Shown: piece after piece, positions 7,550 through 15,952 of the stretch | How the letters are laid out: each line of letters begins with the position of its first letter | Numbering within the stretch: position 1 is the first letter of the stretch | From: Anaerostipes butyraticus | Lineage (GTDB): Bacteria; Bacillota; Clostridia; Lachnospirales; Lachnospiraceae | DNA: 64,000 bases | Assembly (NCBI RefSeq): GCF_016586355.1 | Contig: NZ_BLYI01000062.1 | Location: forward strand, 219,174-283,173 | Direction: 5' to 3' | Made by a program: the position numbers and the translations under genes | The notes under the pieces: model-generated | Told to the model about the DNA's origin: nothing | Seen by the model: only the letters and a program-made list of their open reading frames with translations | The model's database searches: none

Positions 7550-10500
7550 CTACCTCATTATCAATCCATTCAAAGCGCCGATGCAGGATTCGATTTTTCC
7601 CAGTCTCTGCTTCTTCTTTGTATTTTCCAGATTTAATACAAAGGTCGGAACTTCTCCTGCCCGCAGGGACAGCTCTCCATCAAATTCTTTCAGCACATCT
7701 TCAATCCGGTCCACATCTGCTTTTGCATCCGGTTTCATCTGAAAGGATACATTTTCACCTTTCTGTTTTACATCAATGATACATGCCGTATGGGCCATTG
7801 CCTTCAGGAATGCGATATACAAAAGATTATGCACAGCTGCCGGAAGATCTCCAAACCGGTCGATGAGCTCATCCGTCATGTCTTCCATCTCATCTTTTGT
7901 TTCGATTGCGGAAATTCTCTTATACAGCTCCAGTTTCTGCGATTCATTGCGCACATAAGACGATGGTATAAACGCATTGACGTCCAGATCCAGCGCCGTT
8001 TCAAACTCTTCTTCCCTGATCTCGCCTTTCAGCCGCATAACGGCATCATTTAACATCTTGCAGTACATATCATATCCCACTGCTTCCATATGCCCTGACT
8101 GCGCCTGTCCCAGCAGATTTCCCGCTCCGCGGATCTCCAGGTCTCTCATGGCAATCTTATATCCGGATCCCAGATCAGTAAATTCACGGATTGCCTGCAG
8201 TCTCTTTTCTGCTGTTTCTTTCAGCAGTGTATTCTGCCGGTACATTAGAAAAGCAAACGCATTCCGATTAGATCTTCCTACTCGTCCTCTCAGCTGATAC
8301 AGCTGAGACAGTCCCAGCTGATTGGCGTCATGGATGATCATAGTATTGACATTTGGAATATCCAGACCAGTCTCAATGATCGTTGTTGATACAAGCATAT
8401 CAATCTCTCGTTCCATAAACTGCATCATGATCTTTTCAAGTTCCCGTTCTTTCATTTGTCCGTGGGCAAACGCGATTCTCACATCCGGCATAAGCTTCCG
8501 AAGCTGTGCCGTGACTTCCGCAATATTATTGACCCGGTTATACACATAATAAACCTGTCCTCCACGAGTCAATTCCCGATAGACCGCTTCTTTTACCAGT
8601 TCTTCATTGTACTCCATCACATAGGTCTGGATCGCTCTCCTGTCATGAGGCGGTTCTTCCAGAAGACTCATATCACGGATTCCGATAAGGCTCATATGAA
8701 GTGTTCTTGGAATCGGTGTGGCAGACAGAGACAGAACATCCACATCCTTCTTCATGGTCTTAATCTTTTCTTTGTGCGTTACGCCAAACCGCTGCTCCTC
8801 ATCAATGATCAAAAGCCCCAGGTCTCTGTACTGGAGATCTTTTGAGAGAAGCCTGTGGGTTCCGATCACCACATCCACCGTACCATTTTTCAGACCCTCG
8901 ATTGTTTCCCTTTGTTCTTTCGGAGTACAGAACCGGGACAGCATGCGGACTGTAATCGGATACTGCTGAAATCTCTGGACAAAGGTATTGAAATGCTGCT
9001 GGGCAAGAATCGTAGTCGGAACCAGATAGGCAACCTGCTTTCCATTGTCCACCGCCTTAAATGCTGCACGGATAGCGACTTCTGTCTTTCCATATCCTAC
9101 ATCCCCACAGATCAGGCGATCCATGATCTTCCTGCTTTCCATATCCCGTTTAGTATCCGCAATTGCCTGAAGCTGATCATCCGTCTCCTCGTAAGGAAAC
9201 ATTTCCTCAAATTCCTTCTGCCAGATGCTGTCTTTATCATACACATATCCTTCTTTTGCCTGACGGATCGCATACAATTCCACCAGCTCCTTCGCGATAT
9301 CCTGAACCCGTCCCTTGACACGGTTCTTGGTTTTCTTCCACTCACTTCCACCCAGTTTGTGAATCTTTGGTTTCTTCGCGTTGGCACTGGCATATTTCGC
9401 AATCTGATCCAGAGCAGATGCAAGGATAAACAGATTGTCTCCGCCCTGATATTCAATACTGATATAATCTTTTTCCACTCCGCCCACTGTAATCTTTTCA
9501 ATTCCACGGTAAATGCCAACACCATGTTTTTCATGGACTACATAATCTCCAATGCTGATATCAGAGAAATTCTTGATCTTCTCTCCTTTCAGCGCACTGT
9601 TTTTCTTTCTTCGTTTTTCTTTTCTTCCTTTGAAAATATCACTTTCTGAAATTAATACCCATTTTGTCTCAGGATATTCAACTCCTGCTTTCAATTTTCC
9701 TGCTGTGACAACAATCTGTCCCGGCGCCACAGACGATGATAACGTTTTATCGTAGGTAACCGTCAGCTGATTGGCTCTCATATCTTCTGCCAGACGTTTC
9801 GCCCTGGTCACAGAAGGAGATACTACAATAATCCGGTACTCCTTTTCCTGATATGAAGCCAGATCTTTCAAAAGCCTCTCAAAACTGTTGTTGTAAGACT
9901 GAATGGACCTCGCTTCCATAAAGAAGGTCTTTGCTGCCGGTATTTCTTCGATCTCTGCCAGGATCATACTCAGACACACCATTGGATGCTTCTCCATCTG
10001 CCGTACCGCTTCTCCGAATTCTGTTACCGTATCCGCCTGTTTCGGAAGCAGATATCCTCTTTCCAGACGGCTCTTCATACTCTCGGTAAATTCCAGGAAA
10101 AATGCTTCTGCCCGTTCTTTTATATGTTTCGGTTCATCCAGGTAAACCAGTGTATCTTCCGGGAAATATGTTAAAACACTGGTTAACTTGTCATAAAAAT
10201 ACGGCAGATATCCTTCCGCTCCAATCAGCATATGGAGTTCTGAAAGTTCTTCTCTGATTCGTTTGATTTCTTTTTTGAGACGAACCTCTTTTTCTGTTTC
10301 CATTTTTTTATGGAACTCTTCAGCCAGTTTCTTATAATCTTTTTCCATTTGAGAAAGACCAAACGCAATTCGTTCCTCTTCCAGAATGATTTCCGTTGCC
10401 GGATCGATGACCAGAGTTTCAATTTCTTCAATAGAACGCTGGCTTTCAGCGTCAAAACTTCGGATAGAGTCGATTTCATCGCCCCATAATTCGATTCGGT

Positions 10501-11074
10501 ACGGGCAGTCTGCTGTATACGGATAAACATCTAAAATTCCCCCGCGGACAGCAAACTCTCCGGCTGCTTCCACAAATCCGGTCTTTTCATATCCCAAGGC
10601 GACCAGTTTTTTGGAAAATGCCTCTTCTTCCAGAATATCTCCGGCTTTTAATAAAATTCGATATTTTTCTATTTCTTCCAGAGGCACCACCCGGTCCATG
10701 GCCGCGTCTACCGCCATGACAAAAATACCGCCGGATCCTTCCATGATCTTCTGGATGCATTTCATTCTTTCTTTGGCGATTGCGTTGCCGTGAACATCCG
10801 CGCTGTAAAACAACGGATCCTTTGCCGGGAAAAAATAAACATCTTCACCAAAGAAGCCGCAGCCTTCCGCCCACTGTCTTCCTTTGATCTCATCCGGCAC
10901 AATCACGATCTTCCATTTTCCAGATGTTTCCTGACTCTTTAACGAACTGCACAGATGCCATTTCGCTGTATCCGTACATCCTGATACAAAAACAGGACCC
11001 TTGTTCTCCTCAAGTCCTGCCTGAATCTGCTGATATACTTTATCATTTTTTAATATTTGTTCTAACACCTTCAT
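7550..11074 (-). CDS. mfd: transcription-repair coupling factor Mfd
   Basis: This 1174-residue protein has the complete Mfd layout: UvrB-like N-terminal domains, the RNA polymerase interacting CarD-type domain (ISIGDYVVHEKHGVGIYRGI, about 510), then a RecG-like translocase with Walker A GDVGYGKTEVA (about residue 655), DEEQRFG (about 755), SATPIPRT, and the TRCF C-terminal domain. It removes RNA polymerase stalled at DNA lesions and recruits UvrA for strand-specific repair. Length equals that of Bacillus Mfd. It starts 3 bases downstream of the pth stop, so the two are cotranscribed. Confidence 0.97.
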   Translation of the reverse strand: MKVLEQILKNDKVYQQIQAGLEENKGPVFVSGCTDTAKWHLCSSLKSQETSGKWKIVIVPDEIKGRQWAEGCGFFGEDVYFFPAKDPLFYSADVHGNAIAKERMKCIQKIMEGSGGIFVMAVDAAMDRVVPLEEIEKYRILLKAGDILEEEAFSKKLVALGYEKTGFVEAAGEFAVRGGILDVYPYTADCPYRIELWGDEIDSIRSFDAESQRSIEEIETLVIDPATEIILEEERIAFGLSQMEKDYKKLAEEFHKKMETEKEVRLKKEIKRIREELSELHMLIGAEGYLPYFYDKLTSVLTYFPEDTLVYLDEPKHIKERAEAFFLEFTESMKSRLERGYLLPKQADTVTEFGEAVRQMEKHPMVCLSMILAEIEEIPAAKTFFMEARSIQSYNNSFERLLKDLASYQEKEYRIIVVSPSVTRAKRLAEDMRANQLTVTYDKTLSSSVAPGQIVVTAGKLKAGVEYPETKWVLISESDIFKGRKEKRRKKNSALKGEKIKNFSDISIGDYVVHEKHGVGIYRGIEKITVGGVEKDYISIEYQGGDNLFILASALDQIAKYASANAKKPKIHKLGGSEWKKTKNRVKGRVQDIAKELVELYAIRQAKEGYVYDKDSIWQKEFEEMFPYEETDDQLQAIADTKRDMESRKIMDRLICGDVGYGKTEVAIRAAFKAVDNGKQVAYLVPTTILAQQHFNTFVQRFQQYPITVRMLSRFCTPKEQRETIEGLKNGTVDVVIGTHRLLSKDLQYRDLGLLIIDEEQRFGVTHKEKIKTMKKDVDVLSLSATPIPRTLHMSLIGIRDMSLLEEPPHDRRAIQTYVMEYNEELVKEAVYRELTRGGQVYYVYNRVNNIAEVTAQLRKLMPDVRIAFAHGQMKERELEKIMMQFMEREIDMLVSTTIIETGLDIPNVNTMIIHDANQLGLSQLYQLRGRVGRSNRNAFAFLMYRQNTLLKETAEKRLQAIREFTDLGSGYKIAMRDLEIRGAGNLLGQAQSGHMEAVGYDMYCKMLNDAVMRLKGEIREEEFETALDLDVNAFIPSSYVRNESQKLELYKRISAIETKDEMEDMTDELIDRFGDLPAAVHNLLYIAFLKAMAHTACIIDVKQKGENVSFQMKPDAKADVDRIEDVLKEFDGELSLRAGEVPTFVLNLENTKKKQRLGKIESCIGALNGLIMR

Positions 11075-11077
11075 CCC

Positions 11078-11644
11078 CTACTTCTTTTTATTATGACGAT
11101 TCATCGCTTCCGTTATATCATCTCCGACAATCAGCTTCACGGCGTCATAAACATCTTCAAATCGTTCCTGCAGAATCTCCTGATCTGCCTTGCTGAAATG
11201 GCCTAATACATAATCTGCCAGATCATATCCCGGCGGCTTCGCTCCGACTCCGATCTTGATTCTTGGAAACTCCATGCTTCCCAGATGGCTTATAATGCTT
11301 TTGATCCCATTGTGACCTCCGGCGCTGCCTTTTCTGCGGATCCGGATTCTTCCCACATCCAGGTCGATATCATCAAAAATCACCAGAAAATCTTCCGGTT
11401 CCAGTTTGTAAAAATCCATGATCGGCCGCAGACTTTCCCCGCTCAGATTCATAAAGGTCTGTGGTTTTACAAGCAGTACTTTGACTCCGTCTATATATCC
11501 GCTTCCCACCAGCGCCTTATGTTTTCCTGTATTTATGTTTATGCCCTCTTTTTCCGCAATATAATCAATCGCCGCAAAACCTATGTTGTGGCGTGTATTC
11601 TCATATTTCTTTCCCGGGTTTCCCAGGCCAACGATTACTTTCAT
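11078..11644 (-). CDS. pth: peptidyl-tRNA hydrolase
   Basis: From the ATG at 11644 the product is 188 residues and begins MKVIVGLGNPGKKYENTRHN, the family signature with catalytic His in TRHNIGF. Further marks are KPQTFMNLSGES, the aspartate of IFDDIDLDVGRIR, and GSAGGHNGIKSI. The enzyme recycles peptidyl-tRNA released from stalled ribosomes. A longer frame to 11665 exists, but AAAGGAGAG sits correctly for 11644 and homologues begin at MKVIVGLGNPG. It forms an operon with mfd and the foldase. Confidence 0.97.
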   Translation of the reverse strand: MKVIVGLGNPGKKYENTRHNIGFAAIDYIAEKEGININTGKHKALVGSGYIDGVKVLLVKPQTFMNLSGESLRPIMDFYKLEPEDFLVIFDDIDLDVGRIRIRRKGSAGGHNGIKSIISHLGSMEFPRIKIGVGAKPPGYDLADYVLGHFSKADQEILQERFEDVYDAVKLIVGDDITEAMNRHNKKK

Positions 11645-11665
11645 TCTACTCTCCTTTAGACGCAC

Positions 11666-11700
11666 TTAAGACCCGGGAACATACGCTCCCGGGCTGTTTT
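11666..11700 (-). terminator. hairpin between aroF and pth, possible aroF terminator
   Basis: CCCGGGA (11672-11678) and TCCCGGG (11687-11693) form a GC-rich stem about 40 bases after the aroF stop. The following T-tract on the minus strand is poor (TCTTAAG), so termination may be partial, with read-through into pth-mfd. Confidence 0.4.
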
Positions 11701-11737
11701 CTCCCTTATTATAGCACAACATGGGCTTTTTTCATAC

Positions 11738-12745
11738 TTATAAAGTTTCAAAAAATTCTCTCATTTTCGTTACTTTATCCATCAGATGCGCGAAAGCCTC
11801 CGGCGTCAGAGACTGCGGCCCATCGCACAGGGCCCTGGCCGGGTCGTTATGAACCTCGATCATCAGGCCGTCAGCTCCCGCTGCCACTGCTGCCAGAGAC
11901 ATCGGTTCTACCATATCCCGGATTCCGGTTGCGTGAGACGGATCTACGATCACCGGAAGATGGGACTTTTTCTTAATCATCGGAATCGCTGACAGATCCA
12001 GTGTATTCCTCATAGATGTTTCATATGTCCTGATTCCTCTCTCACAAAGAATCACATTTTCATTTCCTCCTGCCATAATATATTCCGCGCTCATAAGCCA
12101 TTCCTCAATGGTGCTTGCCATTCCCCGCTTTAAAAGAATCGGTTTATTGATTTTTCCAAGTTCCTTTAACAATTCAAAGTTCTGCATATTCCGGGTTCCC
12201 ACCTGAATCAGATCCACATCTTCAAAAAGCGGCAGATGGCTGGCATCCATAATCTCTGTTACCACCGGAAGCCCCGTTGCTTTTTTCGCTTCCAGAAGAA
12301 GCTTTAATCCGTCTCCATGCAGTCCCTGGAAAGAGTACGGAGAAGTCCTCGGCTTAAACGCCCCTCCTCTCAGCAGCAGAGCTCCTGCTTCTTTGACCTT
12401 CTCAGCCACTTCCACCATCTGTTCTTTGGATTCAATGGAGCACGGGCCTCCAATGACTGCAAAATGTCCTCCACCAATCTTAACATTTCCAACTTTGATC
12501 ACGGAATCTTCCGGATGGAACTTTCGATTTGCTTTCTTGTAAGGCTCCTGGATCCTCTTGACGTTTTCCACAATCTCGTTGGCCATAATATGCCGCAGAT
12601 CCACGACAGAAGTATCTCCGATCAGGCCCAGCAGCCTGGTATTGGCTCCTTCTGATTCATGGATTGACAGTCCCTGACTGATCATCTCCTGCTTTAATGC
12701 CTCTACTTTTCTTTCGTCTGCCTGTTTTTTTAAAATAATAATCAT
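11738..12745 (-). CDS. aroF: 3-deoxy-7-phosphoheptulonate synthase (DAHP synthase)
   Basis: A 335-residue type I-beta DAHP synthase. It joins phosphoenolpyruvate and erythrose 4-phosphate in the first step of aromatic amino acid synthesis. It has a short N-terminal regulatory ferredoxin-like domain (1-70, MIIILKKQADERKVEALKQE) and a catalytic barrel with GGPCSIES, LLRGGAFKPRTSPYSFQG, LLKRGM and the metal and substrate residues of VIVDPSHATG. The gene stands alone behind its own leader, and the leader's Phe and Tyr codons agree with the pathway. The N-terminal domain suggests additional feedback control of the enzyme. Confidence 0.96.
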   Translation of the reverse strand: MIIILKKQADERKVEALKQEMISQGLSIHESEGANTRLLGLIGDTSVVDLRHIMANEIVENVKRIQEPYKKANRKFHPEDSVIKVGNVKIGGGHFAVIGGPCSIESKEQMVEVAEKVKEAGALLLRGGAFKPRTSPYSFQGLHGDGLKLLLEAKKATGLPVVTEIMDASHLPLFEDVDLIQVGTRNMQNFELLKELGKINKPILLKRGMASTIEEWLMSAEYIMAGGNENVILCERGIRTYETSMRNTLDLSAIPMIKKKSHLPVIVDPSHATGIRDMVEPMSLAAVAAGADGLMIEVHNDPARALCDGPQSLTPEAFAHLMDKVTKMREFFETL

Positions 12746-12803
12746 CCTGGTATCTCCTTTCTAACCGTGTGCTTTTGCACTTTAAAGCGCAAAACTAAAA
12801 GTC

Positions 12804-12844
12804 AAAGAAAAAGACGTGCACTCCTGCTGCCGGAATGCACGTCT
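12804..12844 (-). terminator. attenuator terminator in the aroF leader
   Basis: AGACGTGCA (12812-12820) pairs with TGCACGTCT (12836-12844), extended by inner CC/GG pairs, and on the minus strand is followed by TTTTTCTTTG. It lies between the leader peptide and aroF, where reading through it is required for aroF expression. Confidence 0.88.
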
Positions 12845-12867
12845 ATGATAATTCTTTCTCTCTTGAA

Positions 12868-12975
12868 TTACTCGATCACAGGCGATGATTCACTGCAGCA
12901 TAAATTGCCAGGATAAAAATAAAAACCCCGGAAATAAAAGCAGTATGTGCAGTTGTTCATCTTCTCTGTCATCAT
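12868..12975 (-). CDS. aroF leader peptide (Phe/Tyr-rich attenuation peptide)
   Basis: A 35-codon frame starts at ATG 12975 (a second ATG follows immediately) behind TAGGAGTTAG and ends at TAA 12868. The middle reads YCFYFRGFYFYPG: eight aromatic codons, four Tyr and four Phe, within eleven. A terminator lies 24 bases after the stop, and aroF follows. This is the classic layout of ribosome-mediated attenuation: scarcity of charged tRNA-Phe or tRNA-Tyr would stall the ribosome and favour an antiterminated fold. The competing antiterminator pairing was not worked out base by base. Confidence 0.88.
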   Translation of the reverse strand: MMTEKMNNCTYCFYFRGFYFYPGNLCCSESSPVIE

Positions 12976-13006
12976 TGTATTCTAACTCCTATTTTCTTAT
13001 GTGTTT

Positions 13007-13035
13007 ACGATACCTCATTTAAATACAGCTGTCAA
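13007..13035 (-). promoter_or_regulatory. sigma-A promoter of the aroF leader
   Basis: On the minus strand TTGACA (13030-13035) and TATCGT (13007-13012) are separated by exactly 17 bases. The box pair lies 32 bases upstream of the leader start. Confidence 0.8.
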
Positions 13036-13042
13036 TTGTTTT

Positions 13043-13079
13043 ATGAGAATAATCTATGAATTTCATAGATTATTCTCAT
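13043..13079. repeat. perfect 17-bp palindrome between the hexitol operon and the aroF promoter
   Basis: ATGAGAATAATCTATGA (13043-13059) is repeated in inverted form at 13063-13079 with a 3-base loop. It begins 12 bases after the last gene of the hexitol cluster and 8 bases upstream of the aroF -35 box. On the minus strand it is followed by AAAACAAT and not by T, so it is not an ordinary terminator for the operon. It could be an operator or an RNA 3' stabiliser. Confidence 0.7.
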
Positions 13080-13091
13080 ACTTTTTATACA

Positions 13092-14141
13092 TTATTCTGC
13101 CGCTTCTGAATACATTGCCTTACAAATTGTAATTTTCCCATCATGAATATCATCGAATAATTCCTTTAAATGTTCCAAATCAGATCTATGTGTAATCAAA
13201 TCAGCTACTTTTAATTTTCTCTCATCCAACATTTTCACAGTATATTCCCATTCATTAAACGGAAGTGTATTATAGTAATTATTCCACACCCCTGTCAAAC
13301 GAAGTTCTTTTCTTAAAATCATACTGTGCATATCCAATTCTATTGTCGTATCATACCGAGGATTTCCGAGAAGCACAATCATCCCTTCCGGACGACAACA
13401 TTCGACCGCATGATTCATTGCGCTGGATGTACCAGTCCCCTCAATGACTACATCTGCCATTTTCCCATTTGTCATCTCTTTCACTTTTTCTTTACAGTCA
13501 TCCAGCAGAGAGTGTATCGTTTCGAAGCCTTTCTCTCTTGCATAATCCACCTTTTTCTGATCAATATCAACAAGTACTGTCTGAATCCCGAACAGCTCGC
13601 ACCACCTGGCCGTCAAAATTCCAATCGGTCCGGCCCCAAAAATCATCACTGTATCTCCACCTTTGATTTCACCTTTCCTAATTGCATGCAATGCTACGGT
13701 GGCCGGTTCAACCATCGCTAATTCTTCCATAGACGTTTGCGAATTGTTAGACTGAATGAAATGCCATTGTGAAGGCAGAAGGCAGTATTGTGCGAATCCA
13801 CCGTCCGTCCTGCTTCCCAGATTATGATAGTTACTGCACTGTGCATACTGTCCAATCCTGCAGCTATCACACACCCCGCATGGTACAACAGGATATACAG
13901 CACCCGCTTTTCCAATTAAATTTGGATCAGCATCTTCCCCAACTGCGATAATTTCTCCCGCAAACTCATGACCTAAGGTCACTGGATAAACTTTTGTTCC
14001 AAGCTGATATACTCTTGGAATATCCGATCCGCAAATACCACAAGCTTCAACTTTTAGTAAAATTTCTTTTCCTTTTGGCACCGGTTTTTCTAATTCTTCC
14101 AAGCGGAAATCATTAATTCCATGTAACCGCATAGCCTTCAT
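13092..14141 (-). CDS. GatD-like zinc-dependent polyol-phosphate dehydrogenase (copy 1)
   Basis: A 349-residue medium-chain dehydrogenase like galactitol-1-phosphate 5-dehydrogenase. Catalytic zinc ligands are in EACGICGSD and GHEFAGE, the structural zinc cysteines in VPCGVCDSCRIGQYAQC, and the Rossmann motif is GAGPIGI. It should oxidise a phosphorylated sugar alcohol to a ketose phosphate using NAD+. It is the last gene of the cluster and a clear paralogue of the gene at 15953-17011: both share the NYYN/NSYY...EWKYTVQMLDE region and the KITICKAMYS ending. The exact substrate is unknown. Confidence 0.88.
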   Translation of the reverse strand: MKAMRLHGINDFRLEELEKPVPKGKEILLKVEACGICGSDIPRVYQLGTKVYPVTLGHEFAGEIIAVGEDADPNLIGKAGAVYPVVPCGVCDSCRIGQYAQCSNYHNLGSRTDGGFAQYCLLPSQWHFIQSNNSQTSMEELAMVEPATVALHAIRKGEIKGGDTVMIFGAGPIGILTARWCELFGIQTVLVDIDQKKVDYAREKGFETIHSLLDDCKEKVKEMTNGKMADVVIEGTGTSSAMNHAVECCRPEGMIVLLGNPRYDTTIELDMHSMILRKELRLTGVWNNYYNTLPFNEWEYTVKMLDERKLKVADLITHRSDLEHLKELFDDIHDGKITICKAMYSEAAE

Positions 14142-14156
14142 GTTAATCCCTTCTTT

Positions 14157-14627
14157 CTAAATCACATCTTTCACATCGACAATCTTATCATCTGGGATGA
14201 CCTGAATCTTAATATCAATTCCTTTTTCCAGGCATTCTTTTATCGCATTCCTTTCTTCCTCGCTGGCTGCGATATTTTTGTATAATGTCTCCCGTTTTTC
14301 GTTGATTCCCATTCCTCCTAAATTAATGGCTTCTAATTCTACCCCTTCTTCTATTATTCTTCTATATGCTAATGGTGATTTTGCCAAAAGAATTGTAGGA
14401 GTTTTTAACCCTTCCTTTAAAATCTTTGCTGCATCTTTTTCTGAGAAGACTTTTACTTTTACTCCTGCCGGAGCCGCCATTTCTAAAACAGAAATCATAA
14501 ATTCATCTTTTGCCACCTTATTATCTATCACCATAATCTCTTTAGCCGGAAGACGTTTCATCCATGCCGTCATCACCTGCCCATGAATCAAACGATCATC
14601 TACTCTTGCTAATAATACATTTTCCAT
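14157..14627 (-). CDS. PTS mannose/fructose/sorbose-type subunit IIB
   Basis: A 156-residue cytoplasmic IIB phosphocarrier. The phosphorylated histidine is His15 in RVDDRLIHGQVMTAW, the defining motif of the mannose-family IIB. It should take phosphate from the IIA at 17019-17411 and serve the IIC/IID pair upstream. Unusually, the gene is separated from its IIA, IIC and IID partners by the dehydrogenase, epimerase and isomerase genes. It starts behind GGAAAGGAGATTG. Confidence 0.93.
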   Translation of the reverse strand: MENVLLARVDDRLIHGQVMTAWMKRLPAKEIMVIDNKVAKDEFMISVLEMAAPAGVKVKVFSEKDAAKILKEGLKTPTILLAKSPLAYRRIIEEGVELEAINLGGMGINEKRETLYKNIAASEEERNAIKECLEKGIDIKIQVIPDDKIVDVKDVI

Positions 14628-14644
14628 AACAATCTCCTTTCCCG

Positions 14645-15205
14645 TTATTCCAAATTAGCATGCATTTTCCACAGTGTATGCATATCTTTTATGTTTTTTT
14701 TCTCTACGATCATCATTGCCACAATATCACCTAACAAAAGAAGGCTTTGTTCAAATAAGCTGCTCATAATCTGTTCAGATTTTATCTCATCTTCCAATGC
14801 CAATTTCGTACTACATGGAATACGGATAAATAAATCTTCATAATCACTCATTGAACTTCTTTGATTTGAACCAATATGTATAATATTTGCTTTATATTCT
14901 TTTGCGATTTTCATGATTTCCAGCGGAACCACACTCTCCCCTGAACCTGATCCCACAATTAAGATATCATGCTCTGTAATTGCCGGCTCATTGACTGCCC
15001 CTACATAATTAGCAGAAATCCCCAAATGATTCAGACGCTTTGCAAATGCTTTGAGCATTAAAAGAACTCTTCCCACCCCTGTTACAAAAACCTGTTCTGC
15101 AGAACAAATCATGGCAACAAATTGTTCTACTTTTTCCGCATCTACTTCTCCCAGGCTACGGTTCAATTCTTTCAATACTATCTCTTTTTTCTCCTGATAT
15201 CCCAT
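14645..15205 (-). CDS. hxlB: 6-phospho-3-hexuloisomerase (HxlB-like, SIS domain)
   Basis: Using the ATG at 15205 (behind TAGGTGA) the product is 186 residues. It is a single SIS domain close to Bacillus HxlB: TGVGRVLLMLKAFAKRLNHLG, the sugar-phosphate loop GSGSGES, and the shared C-terminal HANLE. HxlB interconverts D-arabino-hex-3-ulose 6-phosphate and fructose 6-phosphate in the ribulose monophosphate pathway. No hexulose-6-phosphate synthase gene is present, so formaldehyde fixation is unlikely. Its job here is probably to move a keto group in a hexulose phosphate. A GTG start at 15214 is also possible. Confidence 0.85.
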   Translation of the reverse strand: MGYQEKKEIVLKELNRSLGEVDAEKVEQFVAMICSAEQVFVTGVGRVLLMLKAFAKRLNHLGISANYVGAVNEPAITEHDILIVGSGSGESVVPLEIMKIAKEYKANIIHIGSNQRSSMSDYEDLFIRIPCSTKLALEDEIKSEQIMSSLFEQSLLLLGDIVAMMIVEKKNIKDMHTLWKMHANLE

Positions 15206-15214
15206 ACAATTCAC

Positions 15215-15898
15215 CTACGAAACTGCTTCAATATAGTCTTTGCGCATCAGTTCAAATGCGGTCTCTACATTCTCATCCAGCTGAAAAAGGCCAGAACCTC
15301 CTACAATATAAATATCTGCCCCAGCTTTTTTTAAGCGTTTAAACGTGTGCAGATTACAAGAACCGTCAATCTGAATCTTGTAATGATATCCATACTCTTC
15401 CCTTAATTTCTTTGCTTCCTTAATCTTTTCTAACATTTCTATGATAAACGGCTGCCCGGAAAATCCTACATCTACCGTCATGATTGTCAAAATGTCTATC
15501 CGATCCAAGTAGTGCTTCGCTGTCTCTAACGGCGTAGCGGGATTTAAAACCAGTCCCTTTCCGCATCCGAGTTCTTCTATCCTGTTTAACGTGCGGAAAG
15601 CATCACCCCCTATTGTTTCTGCATGCACAGATATGATATCTGCTCCAGCCTGAGCTACCTGTTCGATCCAGTCATTGGGACACGTTGTCATTAAATGAAC
15701 ATCAATCGGAAGTGTACTAATCTGTTTAAAAGCCTTTACCATATCCGGCGATAAGGTAATATTTTTACAGTAGTGCCCATCCATAATATCTACATGGTAC
15801 ATTCCGGCCTTTTGATTTAAAATCTCAATTTGCTCCTTTATCTTTAAAAAGTTCATACACATCAGCGAAACTGCGAATTCATTTTTGTTTTCTATCAT
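15215..15898 (-). CDS. alsE: D-allulose-6-phosphate 3-epimerase-like protein
   Basis: A 227-residue TIM-barrel enzyme of the ribulose-phosphate 3-epimerase superfamily, closer to AlsE than to Rpe. Matches to E. coli AlsE include SLMCMNFLKIKEQIE, HVDIMDGHYCKNITLSPD, GLVLNPATPLE, MTVDVGFSGQPFI and the phosphate loop IVGGSGLF. Metal ligands are the histidine of YHVDIMDGH, the aspartate pair and the later QIDGSCN aspartate. AlsE converts D-allulose 6-phosphate to fructose 6-phosphate. With GatD-like enzymes around it, the allulose 6-phosphate could come from an imported hexitol or hexulose. Confidence 0.88.
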   Translation of the reverse strand: MIENKNEFAVSLMCMNFLKIKEQIEILNQKAGMYHVDIMDGHYCKNITLSPDMVKAFKQISTLPIDVHLMTTCPNDWIEQVAQAGADIISVHAETIGGDAFRTLNRIEELGCGKGLVLNPATPLETAKHYLDRIDILTIMTVDVGFSGQPFIIEMLEKIKEAKKLREEYGYHYKIQIDGSCNLHTFKRLKKAGADIYIVGGSGLFQLDENVETAFELMRKDYIEAVS

Positions 15899-15952
15899 TT
15901 TATCTCCTTTCGTTATTTTAGTGACAGACTCCCATATCTACAGGTCCCACTT

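Noticed and set aside
8855..9649. 264-codon plus-strand frame antisense to mfd
   Set aside because: It lies wholly within the conserved mfd gene, has no ribosome site and a composition typical of an antisense shadow.
13043..13079. Ordinary intrinsic terminator of the hexitol cluster
   Set aside because: No T-run follows the stem on the minus strand; recorded as a palindrome of unknown role instead.
14645..15898. Ribulose monophosphate formaldehyde-fixation pair
   Set aside because: The barrel protein matches AlsE, not hexulose-6-phosphate synthase, so only the isomerase half is present.
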